A DNA stretch of 64,000 nucleotides from an uncultured Collinsella sp. Its GTDB lineage: Bacteria; Actinomycetota; Coriobacteriia; Coriobacteriales; Coriobacteriaceae. The DNA is taken from assembly GCA_900542825.1 (NCBI GenBank), contig UQOY01000005.1, forward strand, positions 97,954-161,953, read 5' to 3'. Below are positions 19,899 to 29,071 of this stretch, piece after piece. The position numbers were made by a program, and so were the translations under genes. Below the pieces are notes generated by a model. It saw only the letters and a list, made by a program, of their open reading frames with translations, was not told the DNA's origin and did no database searches. Numbering within the stretch: the first letter of the stretch is position 1; every line of letters starts with the position of its first letter.

Positions 19899-21047
19899 GT
19901 GTCGGAAAATAGGGATTACTACGAGGTACTTGGCGTCGACAAGGATGCCGACGCGCGGACGATTAAGCGCGCGTTTCTAAAGAAGGCCCGTACCGTACAC
20001 CCGGACGTTTCGGACGACCCCGAGGCCGAGGCCAAGTTCAAAGAGCTCAACGAGGCCTATTCCGTTCTTTCCGACGAGCAGAAGCGTGCTAACTACGACC
20101 GTTACGGCACCGCGGACGGCCCCGGTGGCTCTGGCTATGTCGACATCAACGATATCTTTGGTGGCATGGGCATGGACGACCTGTTCTCGTCGTTCTTTGG
20201 TGGTGGCGCCGGTGGTGGCGCTCGAAATCGCCGTGAGCGTCGTCGCGGCCGCGATATGGCTATCTCCCTTTCGGTGACCCTTGAGGAGGCGGCACTCGGT
20301 TGTAAAAAGACGATCAGCTATGACCGCCTTGCCCCCTGCGAGGATTGCAACGGCACCGGTAGGGCCGAGGGTGCACAGGAAAAGCAGTGCAGCCGTTGCC
20401 ATGGCACGGGCTATGTGACGACGGTCCAGCGTTCTTTCCTGGGCCAGGTTCAGTCTTCTTCGCCCTGTCCCGACTGCCACGGCGAGGGCACGGTCATCGA
20501 TCATCCCTGCGAGACCTGCGACGGTCAGGGTCGCACACCTTCGCACGAAAAGATCGACATCGATATTCCCGCCGGTGTTTCGACCGGTCGCCAGCTGCGC
20601 GTGAGTGGTTTTGGCGAGGCCGGCCTTCGCGGCGAGCCTTCGGGTGACCTGATCGTCAACGTGCGTGTCGCCGACCACGAGCGTTTTAAGCGCAACGGTG
20701 ACGACCTGTACGTCGTGAACGATATCTCGATTGCGCAGGCTGCGCTCGGCTGCGAGATCGAGGTCGAGGGCATTATGCCCGACGAGGTCGTCAAGCTGTG
20801 CGTCCCCGCTGGCACACAGTACGGTGACACCGTGAGCGTCAACAATTACGGCATGCCGCGTATCGGCGGTGGCGGTTCGCGCGGCCGTCTGATCGTGCAG
20901 CTGCGCGTGGTCGTTCCCACCAATCTCTCCAACAAGCAGCGCGAGCTGCTTCGCGCCTTTGCTGACGAGATGGGCGATGACGTCGCATCCGGTAAGAAAT
21001 CCGTGACCGATCGCATCAAGAGCGCTCTCGACGACATCCTCGATTAA
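19899..21047 (+). CDS. dnaJ: Molecular chaperone DnaJ
   Basis: Hsp70 co-chaperone that delivers clients to DnaK and stimulates its ATPase. It has 382 residues, full length: J domain with HPD (VHPDVSDDP), Gly-rich linker, four zinc-finger repeats (CEDCNGTG, CSRCHGTG, CPDCHGEG, CETCDGQG, residues 147-210) and both C-terminal client-binding domains (IDIDIPAGVSTGRQLRV, LCVPAGTQYGD). GTG 19899 follows GGAAGG. No hrcA repressor gene lies between hemW and dnaJ, where many Gram-positive genomes have one. Confidence 0.95.
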   Translation: MSENRDYYEVLGVDKDADARTIKRAFLKKARTVHPDVSDDPEAEAKFKELNEAYSVLSDEQKRANYDRYGTADGPGGSGYVDINDIFGGMGMDDLFSSFFGGGAGGGARNRRERRRGRDMAISLSVTLEEAALGCKKTISYDRLAPCEDCNGTGRAEGAQEKQCSRCHGTGYVTTVQRSFLGQVQSSSPCPDCHGEGTVIDHPCETCDGQGRTPSHEKIDIDIPAGVSTGRQLRVSGFGEAGLRGEPSGDLIVNVRVADHERFKRNGDDLYVVNDISIAQAALGCEIEVEGIMPDEVVKLCVPAGTQYGDTVSVNNYGMPRIGGGGSRGRLIVQLRVVVPTNLSNKQRELLRAFADEMGDDVASGKKSVTDRIKSALDDILD

Positions 21048-21056
21048 GGAGCCCGC

Positions 21057-22349
21057 GTGCTCGCACCTCATATCTCTGTCGTCAACCTCGGCTGCCGCGT
21101 TAACCGGGTTGAGTCCGACCGTATCACTGCCGATCTAATGCGCCTGGGCTTTGCGATGGTGGAGCCTCAGGATGCTGAGCTGATCGTCATTAACACCTGT
21201 GCCGTTACGGGCGAGGCTGAGGCCAAGACTCGTAAGGCCGTTCGCCATGCGCTGGCCTATCCAAATGAGCCCTATGTAGTCGTGACCGGATGCGTGGTCA
21301 ATCTGCACCCCGAGGAGCTACTGGAGCTTTCGGACCGCGTGATCGCCGAGCCGTCCAAGATTGATGTTGCCGAACGCGTCTGCGAGGTGCTGGGCGTTGA
21401 GTCCGATAACGTTCCCGCTTGCAGCGACGGCGAGGTTGTCGACGCACTCGGTCGCTCGCGTCTGGGCGTGAAGATCCAGGACGGCTGCAACCATCGTTGC
21501 ACTTATTGCATTGTGTGGAAGGCCCGCGGCCCCGAGCGCTCCGTGCCAGTCGAGTCCGTGCTCGAGCAAGTTCGCGAGGCTCAGGAGGCCGGCGTGCCCG
21601 AGGTGGTGCTGACGGGCGTGAACCTGGGCGCCTACGACGGCAAGAGCGCGACTGATGAACACGTCGAGATCGATGAGCTGCTCGAGGCGATTATGGAGCG
21701 CACGTCTATTCCGCATGTGCGCATTTCCTCGGTCGAGCCCATGGATATCTCCGAGTCCCTGCTTAAGGTCATGGCGCGCTATCCGCAGCGCATCGCCCCG
21801 TTTTTACACCTGCCCGTGCAGTCCGGCTGCACCAGGACACTGCATCGTATGGGCCGTCCCTATAGCGCCGAGACCTTCGAGGAGACGGTGCGCATGATTC
21901 GCACCAACTTACCCGAGGTGTCTCTTTCGTGCGACGTCATCGTCGGTTTTCCCGGCGAGACGGACGAGGAGTTTGAGGAGTCGCTGGCACTGTGCCGCCG
22001 CGTGGGCTTCTCGCGTATGCACGTGTTCCGCTACAGCAAGCGCCCCGGTACCCTTGCTGCCGAAATGCCCGACCAGGTGCCGCCCGAGGTCATGGCCGAG
22101 CGTAGCCGTCGTATGCGAGCCGCCGCGCAGGAGCTTGCCATTGCCGACGCTCGCCGTCGCGTGGGAACCGTCGAGCGTGCCGTACTCGAGTATGGCGACA
22201 ACCTGACGCTCGGTTCGTTCCATCATGCCCGTCTTGACGATACCCGTGGACTCACAGCCCCGTGCCTGCTCGATGTTGCTATCATCGGAGTCGATGATTC
22301 CGGCTTGGTCCATGCACGCAGGGAGGTTCATGGAAGCCTCGAAGATTAG
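21057..22349 (+). CDS. mtaB: tRNA t6A37 methylthiotransferase MtaB
   Basis: Radical SAM enzyme that converts t6A to ms2t6A at position 37 of tRNAs reading ANN codons. It has 430 residues. The N-terminal UPF0004 domain carries cluster cysteines (LGCRVN, INTCAVT, TGCVV); the radical SAM motif is CNHRCTYC near residue 145; a degenerate TRAM-like end follows. Placement after dnaJ and the residues around CNHRCTYCIVWKARG indicate MtaB rather than MiaB or RimO, both of which occur elsewhere in the window. GTG 21057 follows AAGGAG. Confidence 0.9.
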   Translation: MLAPHISVVNLGCRVNRVESDRITADLMRLGFAMVEPQDAELIVINTCAVTGEAEAKTRKAVRHALAYPNEPYVVVTGCVVNLHPEELLELSDRVIAEPSKIDVAERVCEVLGVESDNVPACSDGEVVDALGRSRLGVKIQDGCNHRCTYCIVWKARGPERSVPVESVLEQVREAQEAGVPEVVLTGVNLGAYDGKSATDEHVEIDELLEAIMERTSIPHVRISSVEPMDISESLLKVMARYPQRIAPFLHLPVQSGCTRTLHRMGRPYSAETFEETVRMIRTNLPEVSLSCDVIVGFPGETDEEFEESLALCRRVGFSRMHVFRYSKRPGTLAAEMPDQVPPEVMAERSRRMRAAAQELAIADARRRVGTVERAVLEYGDNLTLGSFHHARLDDTRGLTAPCLLDVAIIGVDDSGLVHARREVHGSLED

Positions 22350-23316
22350 ACTGACCGTTCCCGAGGGAATTGATCCCTCGCGCGTTTTGGGTGCCGGCGA
22401 CGGCGTCCTACGTGCGCTCGAGAGCTTGGTTCGCGCCCACATAGTCGCCCGTGGTGACAGCATCGCCGTGAGCGGTGACCCGGACGAGGTCGAGCTCGTG
22501 GCGCGCTTTTTCGAGCATGCTTTTCGCGAGGCGGCCGCCGGACGCACACTGTCTGGCGACGATGTCTCTCGCTGCCTGGCCGTCTTGCGCGACGGTGAGC
22601 ATGATCCTACATCGCTTCGCGATGATGTGCTGCTTTCGTATCGCGGTCGCGTCATTCGCCCCAAGACGCTCGGCCAAAAGCGCTACGTGGATGCCATCCG
22701 CTCGCATACCATCACGTTTGGCCTGGGTCCTGCCGGTACCGGTAAGACCTATCTGGCCATGGCGCTCGCCGTTGCCGCGCTCAAGCGTCACGAGGTGGGC
22801 CGTCTGATCTTGACGCGTCCGGTTGTCGAGGCGGGGGAGAACCTGGGCTTTTTGCCCGGTACCCTCGAGGAAAAGATCGATCCCTACATGCGTCCGCTCT
22901 ACGACGCCCTATTTGACATGATGGATCGCGAGCGCACCGATGAGCTTATGGAGCGCGGCGTGATCGAGATCGCCCCGCTTGCCTACATGCGCGGCCGCAC
23001 GCTGAGCGATGCCTTCGTGGTGCTCGACGAGGCACAAAATACCACGCCCGAGCAGATGAAGATGTTCCTGACGCGCCTGGGCTTTAACTCCAAGTTTGTG
23101 ATTACCGGCGACCTGAGTCAGCGCGACCTGGTGGGTCGTCGCGGCGGTCTTGCCGACGTTGAGCAGATTTTGGGTCGTGTCGACGATGTCGCATTTTCTC
23201 ACCTCGAGCGTGCCGACGTGGTGCGTCATGCCTTGGTGGGGCGTATCGTCGAGGCATACGATGCTTATGATGATGTACGCGAGAAGCGCGTGCATGACCG
23301 AAAGGAGTCCCGTTGA
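22330..23316 (+). CDS. phoH: PhoH-family ATPase (YbeZ type)
   Basis: Cytosolic NTPase thought to work with the endoribonuclease YbeY. It has 328 residues. Walker A is GPAGTGKTYLAMA near residue 138; Walker B is AFVVLDEAQNTTPEQMKMF near residue 235; FVITGDLSQRDL is a family signature. ATG 22330 is chosen because GGGAGG precedes it; it lies inside the last 20 bp of mtaB. It is followed by ybeY with overlapping TTGA. Confidence 0.93.
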   Translation: MEASKIRLTVPEGIDPSRVLGAGDGVLRALESLVRAHIVARGDSIAVSGDPDEVELVARFFEHAFREAAAGRTLSGDDVSRCLAVLRDGEHDPTSLRDDVLLSYRGRVIRPKTLGQKRYVDAIRSHTITFGLGPAGTGKTYLAMALAVAALKRHEVGRLILTRPVVEAGENLGFLPGTLEEKIDPYMRPLYDALFDMMDRERTDELMERGVIEIAPLAYMRGRTLSDAFVVLDEAQNTTPEQMKMFLTRLGFNSKFVITGDLSQRDLVGRRGGLADVEQILGRVDDVAFSHLERADVVRHALVGRIVEAYDAYDDVREKRVHDRKESR

Positions 23317-23822
23317 GTGTATTGATCAGCAACGATGCCGAGCTCGATACGCTGCTCGATGCGCAGGAGGTAGAGCACATCTGCGAGGTCGTGCTTGCCG
23401 CCGAGGGTGTTGAGCGTGAGGTCGAGATTTCCCTTTCGTATGTCGATGAGGACGAGATGCACGAGCTCAACCATGAGTGGCGCGGTATCGACCGCACCAC
23501 CGATGTCCTCTCGTTTGAATGCGACTCGGCCTTTGACGAGGATATTCCCGCCGACGAGGCGCTCGAGCTCGGCGATATCATCCTGGCCCCGCAGGTCATT
23601 GCCCGTCAGGCCCCCGGCTTTGGCAATAGCCCTGCCGACGAGTGCCGCCTGATGCTCGTGCATGGCATGCTACACCTGCTGGGGTATGACCATATCGAGG
23701 ACGACGAGGCCGAGGTCATGGAGGCCCGCGAGGACGCCATCCTGCGCGATCTGGCGCTCGAGCGCGGCGAGGACCCTAAGCTGGTCCACGTTGGCCCCAT
23801 CACCAACCACGCCCACGACTAG
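23313..23822 (+). CDS. ybeY: Endoribonuclease YbeY
   Basis: Zinc-dependent RNase involved in rRNA 3' end maturation and ribosome quality control. It has 169 residues with the defining metal site HGMLHLLGYDH near residue 115 and RTTDVLSFE earlier. The start is TTG 23313, seven bases after AAAGGAG and overlapping the phoH stop; no ATG or GTG is in frame nearby. Confidence 0.93.
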   Translation: MSVLISNDAELDTLLDAQEVEHICEVVLAAEGVEREVEISLSYVDEDEMHELNHEWRGIDRTTDVLSFECDSAFDEDIPADEALELGDIILAPQVIARQAPGFGNSPADECRLMLVHGMLHLLGYDHIEDDEAEVMEAREDAILRDLALERGEDPKLVHVGPITNHAHD

Positions 23823-23831
23823 GAGCCGTCT

Positions 23832-24209
23832 ATGATTCCCGGATCGAACAAGGACCATCCGTCCTTCTTAAAGTCCTTCTCCTACGCCATAGAGGGCTTC
23901 GTCACCGCCGTCAAGACCGAGCGCAACATTAAGGTCATGCTCGTGGCGGGCGTTTGTACCGTCATTGCCGGCTGCATCGTGGGGCTCGACATTGCCGAGT
24001 GGGCCACGATTATCATCTGTTGTGGCCTGGTGATTCACGGCGAGCTGTGCAACACCGCCATGGAGGCGATTGTCGATCTGGCGACCCAGGAGATCCATCC
24101 TCTGGCAAAGCGTGCGAAGGATATCGCCGCCGCCTCCGTATACGTACTTTCCATAACCGCCGCGATTGTGGGATTGCTGGTATTTGCCCACGCGCTCGAC
24201 TTTATTTAG
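23832..24209 (+). CDS. dgkA: Diacylglycerol/undecaprenol kinase (DgkA family)
   Basis: Small integral membrane kinase, 125 residues; Gram-positive members phosphorylate undecaprenol to recycle the cell-wall carrier lipid. Signatures are FSYAIEGFVTAVKTERNIKV at the N-terminus and NTAMEAIVDLATQEIHPLAK in the middle (catalytic Glu), followed by AKDIAAASV. Three hydrophobic helices are visible. The substrate, lipid carrier or diacylglycerol, cannot be told from sequence alone. Confidence 0.9.
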   Translation: MIPGSNKDHPSFLKSFSYAIEGFVTAVKTERNIKVMLVAGVCTVIAGCIVGLDIAEWATIIICCGLVIHGELCNTAMEAIVDLATQEIHPLAKRAKDIAAASVYVLSITAAIVGLLVFAHALDFI

Positions 24210-24221
24210 AAAGGGATTTTC

Positions 24222-25298
24222 ATGTCCGACACTATGCAGCCTATCGATGAAACTCTGGACGACGAGTCCCTGGATGCGGTGGATGCCGAGGCGACCGAGG
24301 CATATGAGGAAGTCGAGGAGTTTGATCCGTTTGAGGACATGAGCGACGAGGAGCTCGACGCCCTGTGCGACGAGGACGACGGCCTCGCGGGCTTTGGCGA
24401 CGTTGAGCCCGGTTTCCGCAGCGGCTTCGTGGCCTTGGTCGGCCGCCCCAACGCTGGCAAGTCCACACTGCTCAACGCCTGCTATGGCAAAAAGGTCGCC
24501 ATCACCTCGCCGGTGGCCCAGACGACCCGCCGCCGCATGCGCGCCGTCGTCAACCGCCCCGGCTACCAGCTGGTCTTTGTCGACACTCCGGGTATCCACA
24601 AGCCCAAGGACGGCCTGGGGTCCGAGCTCAACAAGAGCGCGCTGTTCGAGCTGAACGATGTCGATGTCGTCGCGTTTTTGATTGATGCCACCAAACCGAT
24701 CGGCAGGGGAGACGCCTGGGTTGCCGAGCGCGTCAAGAGCGCCCGTTCCAAGAAGGTCCTGGTGCTCACCAAGGCCGATGAGGCCGACCCCGCACAGGTC
24801 ATGGAGCAGCTTAAGGCCGCCCACGAGCTCATGGAATATGACGACGAGATCGTGACGTCGTCGGTCAAGAACTTCAACGTCGATGCCTTCATCGAGACCG
24901 TTGCGCACTTTTTGCCCGAGGGTCCGCGTTGGTTCCCCGAGGACATGGGTACCGATGCTTCCGACGAGACGCTCGTTGCCGAGTTTGTGCGCGAGAAAGT
25001 CTTGCGCCGCACCCGTGATGAGATCCCACACTCCGTTGGCGTGATCTGCGATGCGCTCGAGCAGACCAAGAAGGTGCTGCGCGTGCACGCCACCATTTAC
25101 GTCGAGCGCGAGGGCCAAAAGGGCATCATCATCGGCAAGGGCGGCGAGATGATCAAGCATATCGGTATCGATGCCCGTCGCGATCTTGAGCGCATCTTTG
25201 GCACGCAGGTCTTTTTGGAGCTGGATGTGAAGGTCAAGGCCGGTTGGCGTGACGACGAGGCCCAGATTCGCCGCTTTGGCTACAACGCCGAGGACTAA
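24222..25298 (+). CDS. era: GTPase Era
   Basis: Ribosome-assembly GTPase that binds the 16S rRNA 3' end. It has 358 residues, about 55-60 longer than typical Era because of an acidic N-terminal extension (residues 1-60, dominated by Asp and Glu). The G domain follows: GRPNAGKSTLL near 74, DTPGIHKPKD, TKAD. The C-terminal KH domain has GQKGIIIGKGGEMIKHIG. The ATG at 24222 has GAAAGGGA upstream; starting later would lose the extension but there is no better ribosome site. Confidence 0.94.
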   Translation: MSDTMQPIDETLDDESLDAVDAEATEAYEEVEEFDPFEDMSDEELDALCDEDDGLAGFGDVEPGFRSGFVALVGRPNAGKSTLLNACYGKKVAITSPVAQTTRRRMRAVVNRPGYQLVFVDTPGIHKPKDGLGSELNKSALFELNDVDVVAFLIDATKPIGRGDAWVAERVKSARSKKVLVLTKADEADPAQVMEQLKAAHELMEYDDEIVTSSVKNFNVDAFIETVAHFLPEGPRWFPEDMGTDASDETLVAEFVREKVLRRTRDEIPHSVGVICDALEQTKKVLRVHATIYVEREGQKGIIIGKGGEMIKHIGIDARRDLERIFGTQVFLELDVKVKAGWRDDEAQIRRFGYNAED

Positions 25299-25313
25299 GG
25301 ACGCGCGGCGCGC

Positions 25314-26063
25314 ATGGCAGGCTCCCGGACATATCGCACGAAGGTACTCGTCCTCGATAAGACGAAGCTCAAAGAGACGGACCTGATCCTGACGATGCTT
25401 GACGAGCGGGGTCGGCAGGTTCGTGCCGTGGCAAAGGGCGCCCGCAAACCCGGTGGGCGCCTGGCTGCGCGCTGCGAGCTGTTCTGTACCGTTGATATGC
25501 TGCTCGCGCATGGACGGTCGCTCGACGTGGTTTCCCAGGCCGAGCTTATGGAGGCGCCGCTCGGCGCTGCGCCCGATTACGAGACGACCTGCGCCGCAAG
25601 CGCGATCGCCGAGGTCGCGCGTGTGTGCTCGTTCGAGGACGCCGAGGACCCGTTTACCTTTGCCATAACGCAGCGAGCGCTTGCCTTGGTGGGCAGCGGA
25701 CTCGACACGGCGCATATGGATTTGCTTGTGGCGGCATATGTCTTTAAGCTGCTGTCGCACGTTGGCTATCGACCCGATTTTTCGGCCTGCGTGCTGTGTG
25801 GAGACCCCATGCTGTCGTATTTTTCGCCCCGGGCGGGCGGTCTCATGTGCGGGTCGTGCGCGTCGAGCGTTCCGGGTGCCGAGTTGGTGTCGACCGGCGA
25901 GGTCGCGTGGCTGCGCGCCCTCATGTCCATGACCTTCGATGCGCTTATGGCCGAGAGGGTCGACCCCCATACTGCCGCCTTTTTGTTGGGGCTTTCGCAT
26001 GTGTGGGCGGCGACGCATACCGATCAGCGCCTCCGTGCGATGGAATTCATGTTGGGTCGGTGA
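25314..26063 (+). CDS. recO: DNA repair protein RecO
   Basis: Mediator that loads RecA onto SSB-coated DNA in the RecFOR pathway. It has 249 residues: N-terminal OB fold (TKVLVLDKTKLKETDLILTM), helical middle, and a C-terminal zinc site with CVLCG near residue 161 and CGSCA near 181. ATG 25314 lies 15 bp after era, the usual order. Confidence 0.93.
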   Translation: MAGSRTYRTKVLVLDKTKLKETDLILTMLDERGRQVRAVAKGARKPGGRLAARCELFCTVDMLLAHGRSLDVVSQAELMEAPLGAAPDYETTCAASAIAEVARVCSFEDAEDPFTFAITQRALALVGSGLDTAHMDLLVAAYVFKLLSHVGYRPDFSACVLCGDPMLSYFSPRAGGLMCGSCASSVPGAELVSTGEVAWLRALMSMTFDALMAERVDPHTAAFLLGLSHVWAATHTDQRLRAMEFMLGR

Positions 26064-26201
26064 TGATACGCAGGCGCGGGCTGCTTGTGGTAACATACCG
26101 ACCTGTTGGTACCTCGACCTTGGATGCTCGCTCCACCGGCGGCTTCCCAGTCCGAGGCGAATAGCGTCGCCCGCGGGCGACAAGAATCGAAAGGTGAAAC
26201 A

Positions 26202-26480
26202 ATGACTGTTTCCAAAGAGCGCAAGGCTGAGCTGACTGCCCAGTTCGGTAACACCCCGGTCGACACCGGCAACCCCAAGGTTCAGGTCGCCATCCTGTCC
26301 GAGCGCATCAAGGAGCTGACCGAGCACATGAAGTCCCACCAGAAGGACTTCCACACCCGTCGTGGCCTGCTCATGCTCGTCGGCCGCCGTCGTCGCCTTC
26401 TCTCCTACATCAAGAAGAACGACATCGTCGAGTACCGTGAGCTCATCAAGGCTCTGGGCATCCGCGACAACATCCAGTAA
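26202..26480 (+). CDS. rpsO: 30S ribosomal protein uS15
   Basis: Primary 16S rRNA-binding protein, 92 residues. LTAQFGNTPVDTGNPKVQVA, HMKSHQKDFHTRRGLLMLV and RRRLLSYIKK are diagnostic. ATG 26202 follows GAAAGGTGA. It has its own upstream region and terminator and is followed by pnp, the common rpsO-pnp pair. Confidence 0.97.
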   Translation: MTVSKERKAELTAQFGNTPVDTGNPKVQVAILSERIKELTEHMKSHQKDFHTRRGLLMLVGRRRRLLSYIKKNDIVEYRELIKALGIRDNIQ

Positions 26481-26495
26481 GGATTTGTACATGCT

Positions 26496-26527
26496 AAGAG
26501 CGTCCTGCGCAGCGGGGCGCTCTTTTT
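26496..26527 (+). terminator. Rho-independent terminator after rpsO
   Basis: A stem AAGAGCG/CGCTCTT with additional inner pairs and a TTTTT tail, 15 bp past the rpsO stop and about 100 bp before pnp. Confidence 0.8.
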
Positions 26528-26630
26528 GTGTAAGGGCGCGAACAATCACGCTCTGAAGCGTGTCGGGGGCAGGGGGCCCGCGTCACATGAGAAGCCCGCA
26601 GGCAAGGGGCCTGTGGGGTAAAGGAGAACA

Positions 26631-28877
26631 ATGACACTCGTATCCAAGACCTTTGAGCTGTACGGCAAGACCTACACCTTTGAGTCGGGCGAGCTTGCCA
26701 AGCAGGCCACCGGCGCTTGCCTGGTCAAGCAGGGTGACACCACGATGCTCGACACCGTGGTTGTCTCCAAGGAGCGCAAGAACTACGACTTCTTCCCGCT
26801 GACCGTCGACTTCAACGAGAAGATGTACGCCGCCGGCCGCATCCCGGGTGGCTACCTCAAGCGTGAGGGCCGTCCCAGCGAGAAGGCCACGCTTACGGCC
26901 CGTATGATCGACCGCCCGATCCGCCCGAGCTTCCCGGACGGCTTCCGCAACGAGGTGCACATCGTCGCTACCTCGCTCGTCGCCGACCAGGTCAACCCCT
27001 TCGATGTCATCAACGTCATGGGTGCTTCCCTGGCCATGACGCTCGGCGGCGTGCCCTTCGAGGGCCCGCTTGCCTGCGTGCGCATCGGCCGCAACGTGGA
27101 GACCGGCGAGTTTATCGTCAACCCCACCTACGAGGAGCGCGAGAACTCCGATCTGGACCTGGAGCTGGGCGGATCCGCCGACTTCATCTCGATGGTCGAG
27201 GCTGGCGCCGAGGAGATTTCCGAGGACGACATGCTCGCCGCCATGAAGTTTGGCCAGGAGGCCCTTGCTGCTTTCTGCCAGGCTCAGGACGAGTTCGTCG
27301 CCGAGTGGGAGCAGGTCAACGGCCCCATCGTCAAGAAGGAGTACCCGCTCGACCAGCCCGTCGAGGAGGTCCAGGAGCGCATCTTCGCCCACTACGACGA
27401 GATGGCAGCCGCCCTTCGTGACGCCGACAAGCTCTCCCGTATCGGTAAGGTCGAGGCTCTGAAGGAGTCCATCCGCGCCGAGTTTACCGAGGAGGAGCAG
27501 GCCGCTTGGGAGCGCGAGATTCCCGTGGCGCTCAAGAAGCTCGAGAAGAAGGCCATGCGCACCATGGTCGTCGAGACCGGCGAGCGCGTCGACGGCCGTG
27601 CCGCCGATGAGATCCGTCCTATCATGGTGAAGGATAACTACCTGCCGCTCGTTCACGGCTCCGGCCTGTTCCAGCGTGGCCAGACCCAGGTGCTCTCCGT
27701 CCTGTCGCTCGGCATGCTCAACGAGGGCCAGCGTCTGGATACCATCGAGCCCACCGACGGCAAGCGCTACATGCACCACTACAACTTCCCGCCGTTCTGC
27801 ACCGGCGAGACCGGCCGCATGGGCAGCCCCAAGCGCCGCGAGATCGGCCACGGCAACCTTGCCGAGCGCGCCCTGCTTCCGGTGCTCCCCGACGAGAACG
27901 AGTTCCCCTACGCCATCCGCGTCGTCTCCGAGGTCATGGAGTCCAACGGCTCCTCTTCGATGGCTTCGACCTGCGGTTCCACGCTCGCCCTTATGGACGG
28001 CGGCGTGCCCATTAAGCGCCCGGTCTCCGGTATCGCCATGGGTCTGATCCAGGAGGAGGGCAAGACTGTGGTCCTGTCCGACATTCAGGGTCTCGAGGAC
28101 TTCCTGGGCGACATGGACTTTAAGGTCACCGGCACCACCGAGGGCATCACCGCCCTGCAGATGGACAACAAGGCCACCGGCCTTACCTTCGACATCCTGG
28201 CCCGCGCCCTGCAGCAGGCCAAGGAGGGCCGCGCCTTCATCCTGCAGAAGATGCTCGATGTGATCCCCGAGCCGCGCCACACCACGCGCAGCACCGCTCC
28301 GCGCATCGTCTCCATCCAGGTTCCGACCGACAAGATCCGCGACGTCATCGGTTCCGGCGGCAAGGTCATCCGCGGTATCCAGGACGAGACCGGTGCCTCG
28401 GTCGATATCCAGGAGGATGGCACCGTCTTTGTCGGCGGCACCGGCGAGTCCGTCGACCAGGCTGTCGAGCGCATCAAGCTCATCATCAAAGTTCCCGAGC
28501 CGGGCGAGGAGTACACCGGTCGCGTGGTCTCCATCCAGCCCTTCGGCGCCTTCGTCAACCTGCTGCCCGGTAAGGACGGCCTGCTGCACATCTCCCGCGT
28601 CGCCAAGGGCCGCGTGGAGAAGGTCGAGGACGTCCTCAACGTGGGCGATGAGGTCAAGGTCGTCGTCATCGAGGTCGACGATCGTGGCAAGATCTCGCTC
28701 GATCGTCTTGACAAGCCCGAGGCCCCGGCTCGCGCCGAGGGTGCCTCCGAGGGCGACGGCGAGCACTTCCAGCGCCGTGAGCGTCCGCGTCGCGAGCGCT
28801 CCGAGCGCAGCGACCGTCCGCGCCGCCCCGGCGACAACGGAGGCCGCAAGCCCCGCCGTCACCACGACGCCGAGTAA
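26631..28877 (+). CDS. pnp: Polynucleotide phosphorylase
   Basis: 3'-5' phosphorolytic exoribonuclease that also adds tails, the core of RNA turnover. It has 748 residues: first RNase PH domain (1-140), helical linker, second RNase PH domain (about 300-540, with GQTQVLSVLSLGMLN and SNGSSSMASTCGSTLALMD), KH domain (IRDVIGSGGKVIRGIQDETG, near 565) and S1 domain (EYTGRVVSIQPFGAFVNLL, near 625). An Arg/Glu-rich tail of about 45 residues follows. ATG follows AAAGGAG. A terminator follows that overlaps a large inverted repeat. Confidence 0.97.
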   Translation: MTLVSKTFELYGKTYTFESGELAKQATGACLVKQGDTTMLDTVVVSKERKNYDFFPLTVDFNEKMYAAGRIPGGYLKREGRPSEKATLTARMIDRPIRPSFPDGFRNEVHIVATSLVADQVNPFDVINVMGASLAMTLGGVPFEGPLACVRIGRNVETGEFIVNPTYEERENSDLDLELGGSADFISMVEAGAEEISEDDMLAAMKFGQEALAAFCQAQDEFVAEWEQVNGPIVKKEYPLDQPVEEVQERIFAHYDEMAAALRDADKLSRIGKVEALKESIRAEFTEEEQAAWEREIPVALKKLEKKAMRTMVVETGERVDGRAADEIRPIMVKDNYLPLVHGSGLFQRGQTQVLSVLSLGMLNEGQRLDTIEPTDGKRYMHHYNFPPFCTGETGRMGSPKRREIGHGNLAERALLPVLPDENEFPYAIRVVSEVMESNGSSSMASTCGSTLALMDGGVPIKRPVSGIAMGLIQEEGKTVVLSDIQGLEDFLGDMDFKVTGTTEGITALQMDNKATGLTFDILARALQQAKEGRAFILQKMLDVIPEPRHTTRSTAPRIVSIQVPTDKIRDVIGSGGKVIRGIQDETGASVDIQEDGTVFVGGTGESVDQAVERIKLIIKVPEPGEEYTGRVVSIQPFGAFVNLLPGKDGLLHISRVAKGRVEKVEDVLNVGDEVKVVVIEVDDRGKISLDRLDKPEAPARAEGASEGDGEHFQRRERPRRERSERSDRPRRPGDNGGRKPRRHHDAE

Positions 28878-28900
28878 CAGCTACACATAAGCAGCTCAAC

Positions 28901-28932
28901 AAGGGCGACTCCGGACAGGGGTCGCCCTTTTG
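28901..28932 (+). terminator. Rho-independent terminator after pnp
   Basis: An 8-bp stem (AAGGGCGA with TCGCCCTT) with a run of T residues; its 3' half is also the outer end of the left arm of a 39-bp inverted repeat. Confidence 0.75.
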
Positions 28933-29071
28933 CTTGCGCCCGGGAGGGCCGCATATGAAGTTTCCTGCTCTACAGTCCTGCGCAAGACGGAAAGCACATT
29001 AAGTGCTTTCCTTTGCGTGCGGAACTCGCGATAAACTTCATATGCGGCCCTCCCGGGCGCAAGCAAAAGGG
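28925..29071. repeat. 39-bp perfect inverted repeat (arms 28925-28963 and 29033-29071)
   Basis: The arms are exact reverse complements and begin in the 3' half of the pnp terminator. They enclose 69 bp that contain a further hairpin. The outer 33-34 bp of each arm lie outside the 83-bp element, so this is an inverted duplication of the element's flank. Confidence 0.9.
28959..29041 (-). repeat. Structured 83-bp element, copy 1
   Basis: Read on the minus strand it begins ATGAAGTTTATCGCGAG and ends GAGCAGGAAACT. It is 88% identical (73 of 83) to copy 2 at 29219-29301. The ends pair (AGTTT/AAACT). The central hairpin GGAAAGCAC-TTAAT-GTGCTTTCC differs from copy 2 at three consecutive pairs, each compensated. 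Confidence 0.85.

Noticed and set aside
23868..26549. 893-codon minus-strand open frame
   Set aside because: Runs antisense through dgkA, era, recO and rpsO, all clearly real; an artefact of G/C-ending codons.
26583..28865. 760-codon minus-strand open frame opposite pnp
   Set aside because: Mirror frame of pnp; the Leu/Gly/Asp-rich translation has no domain and no ribosome site.
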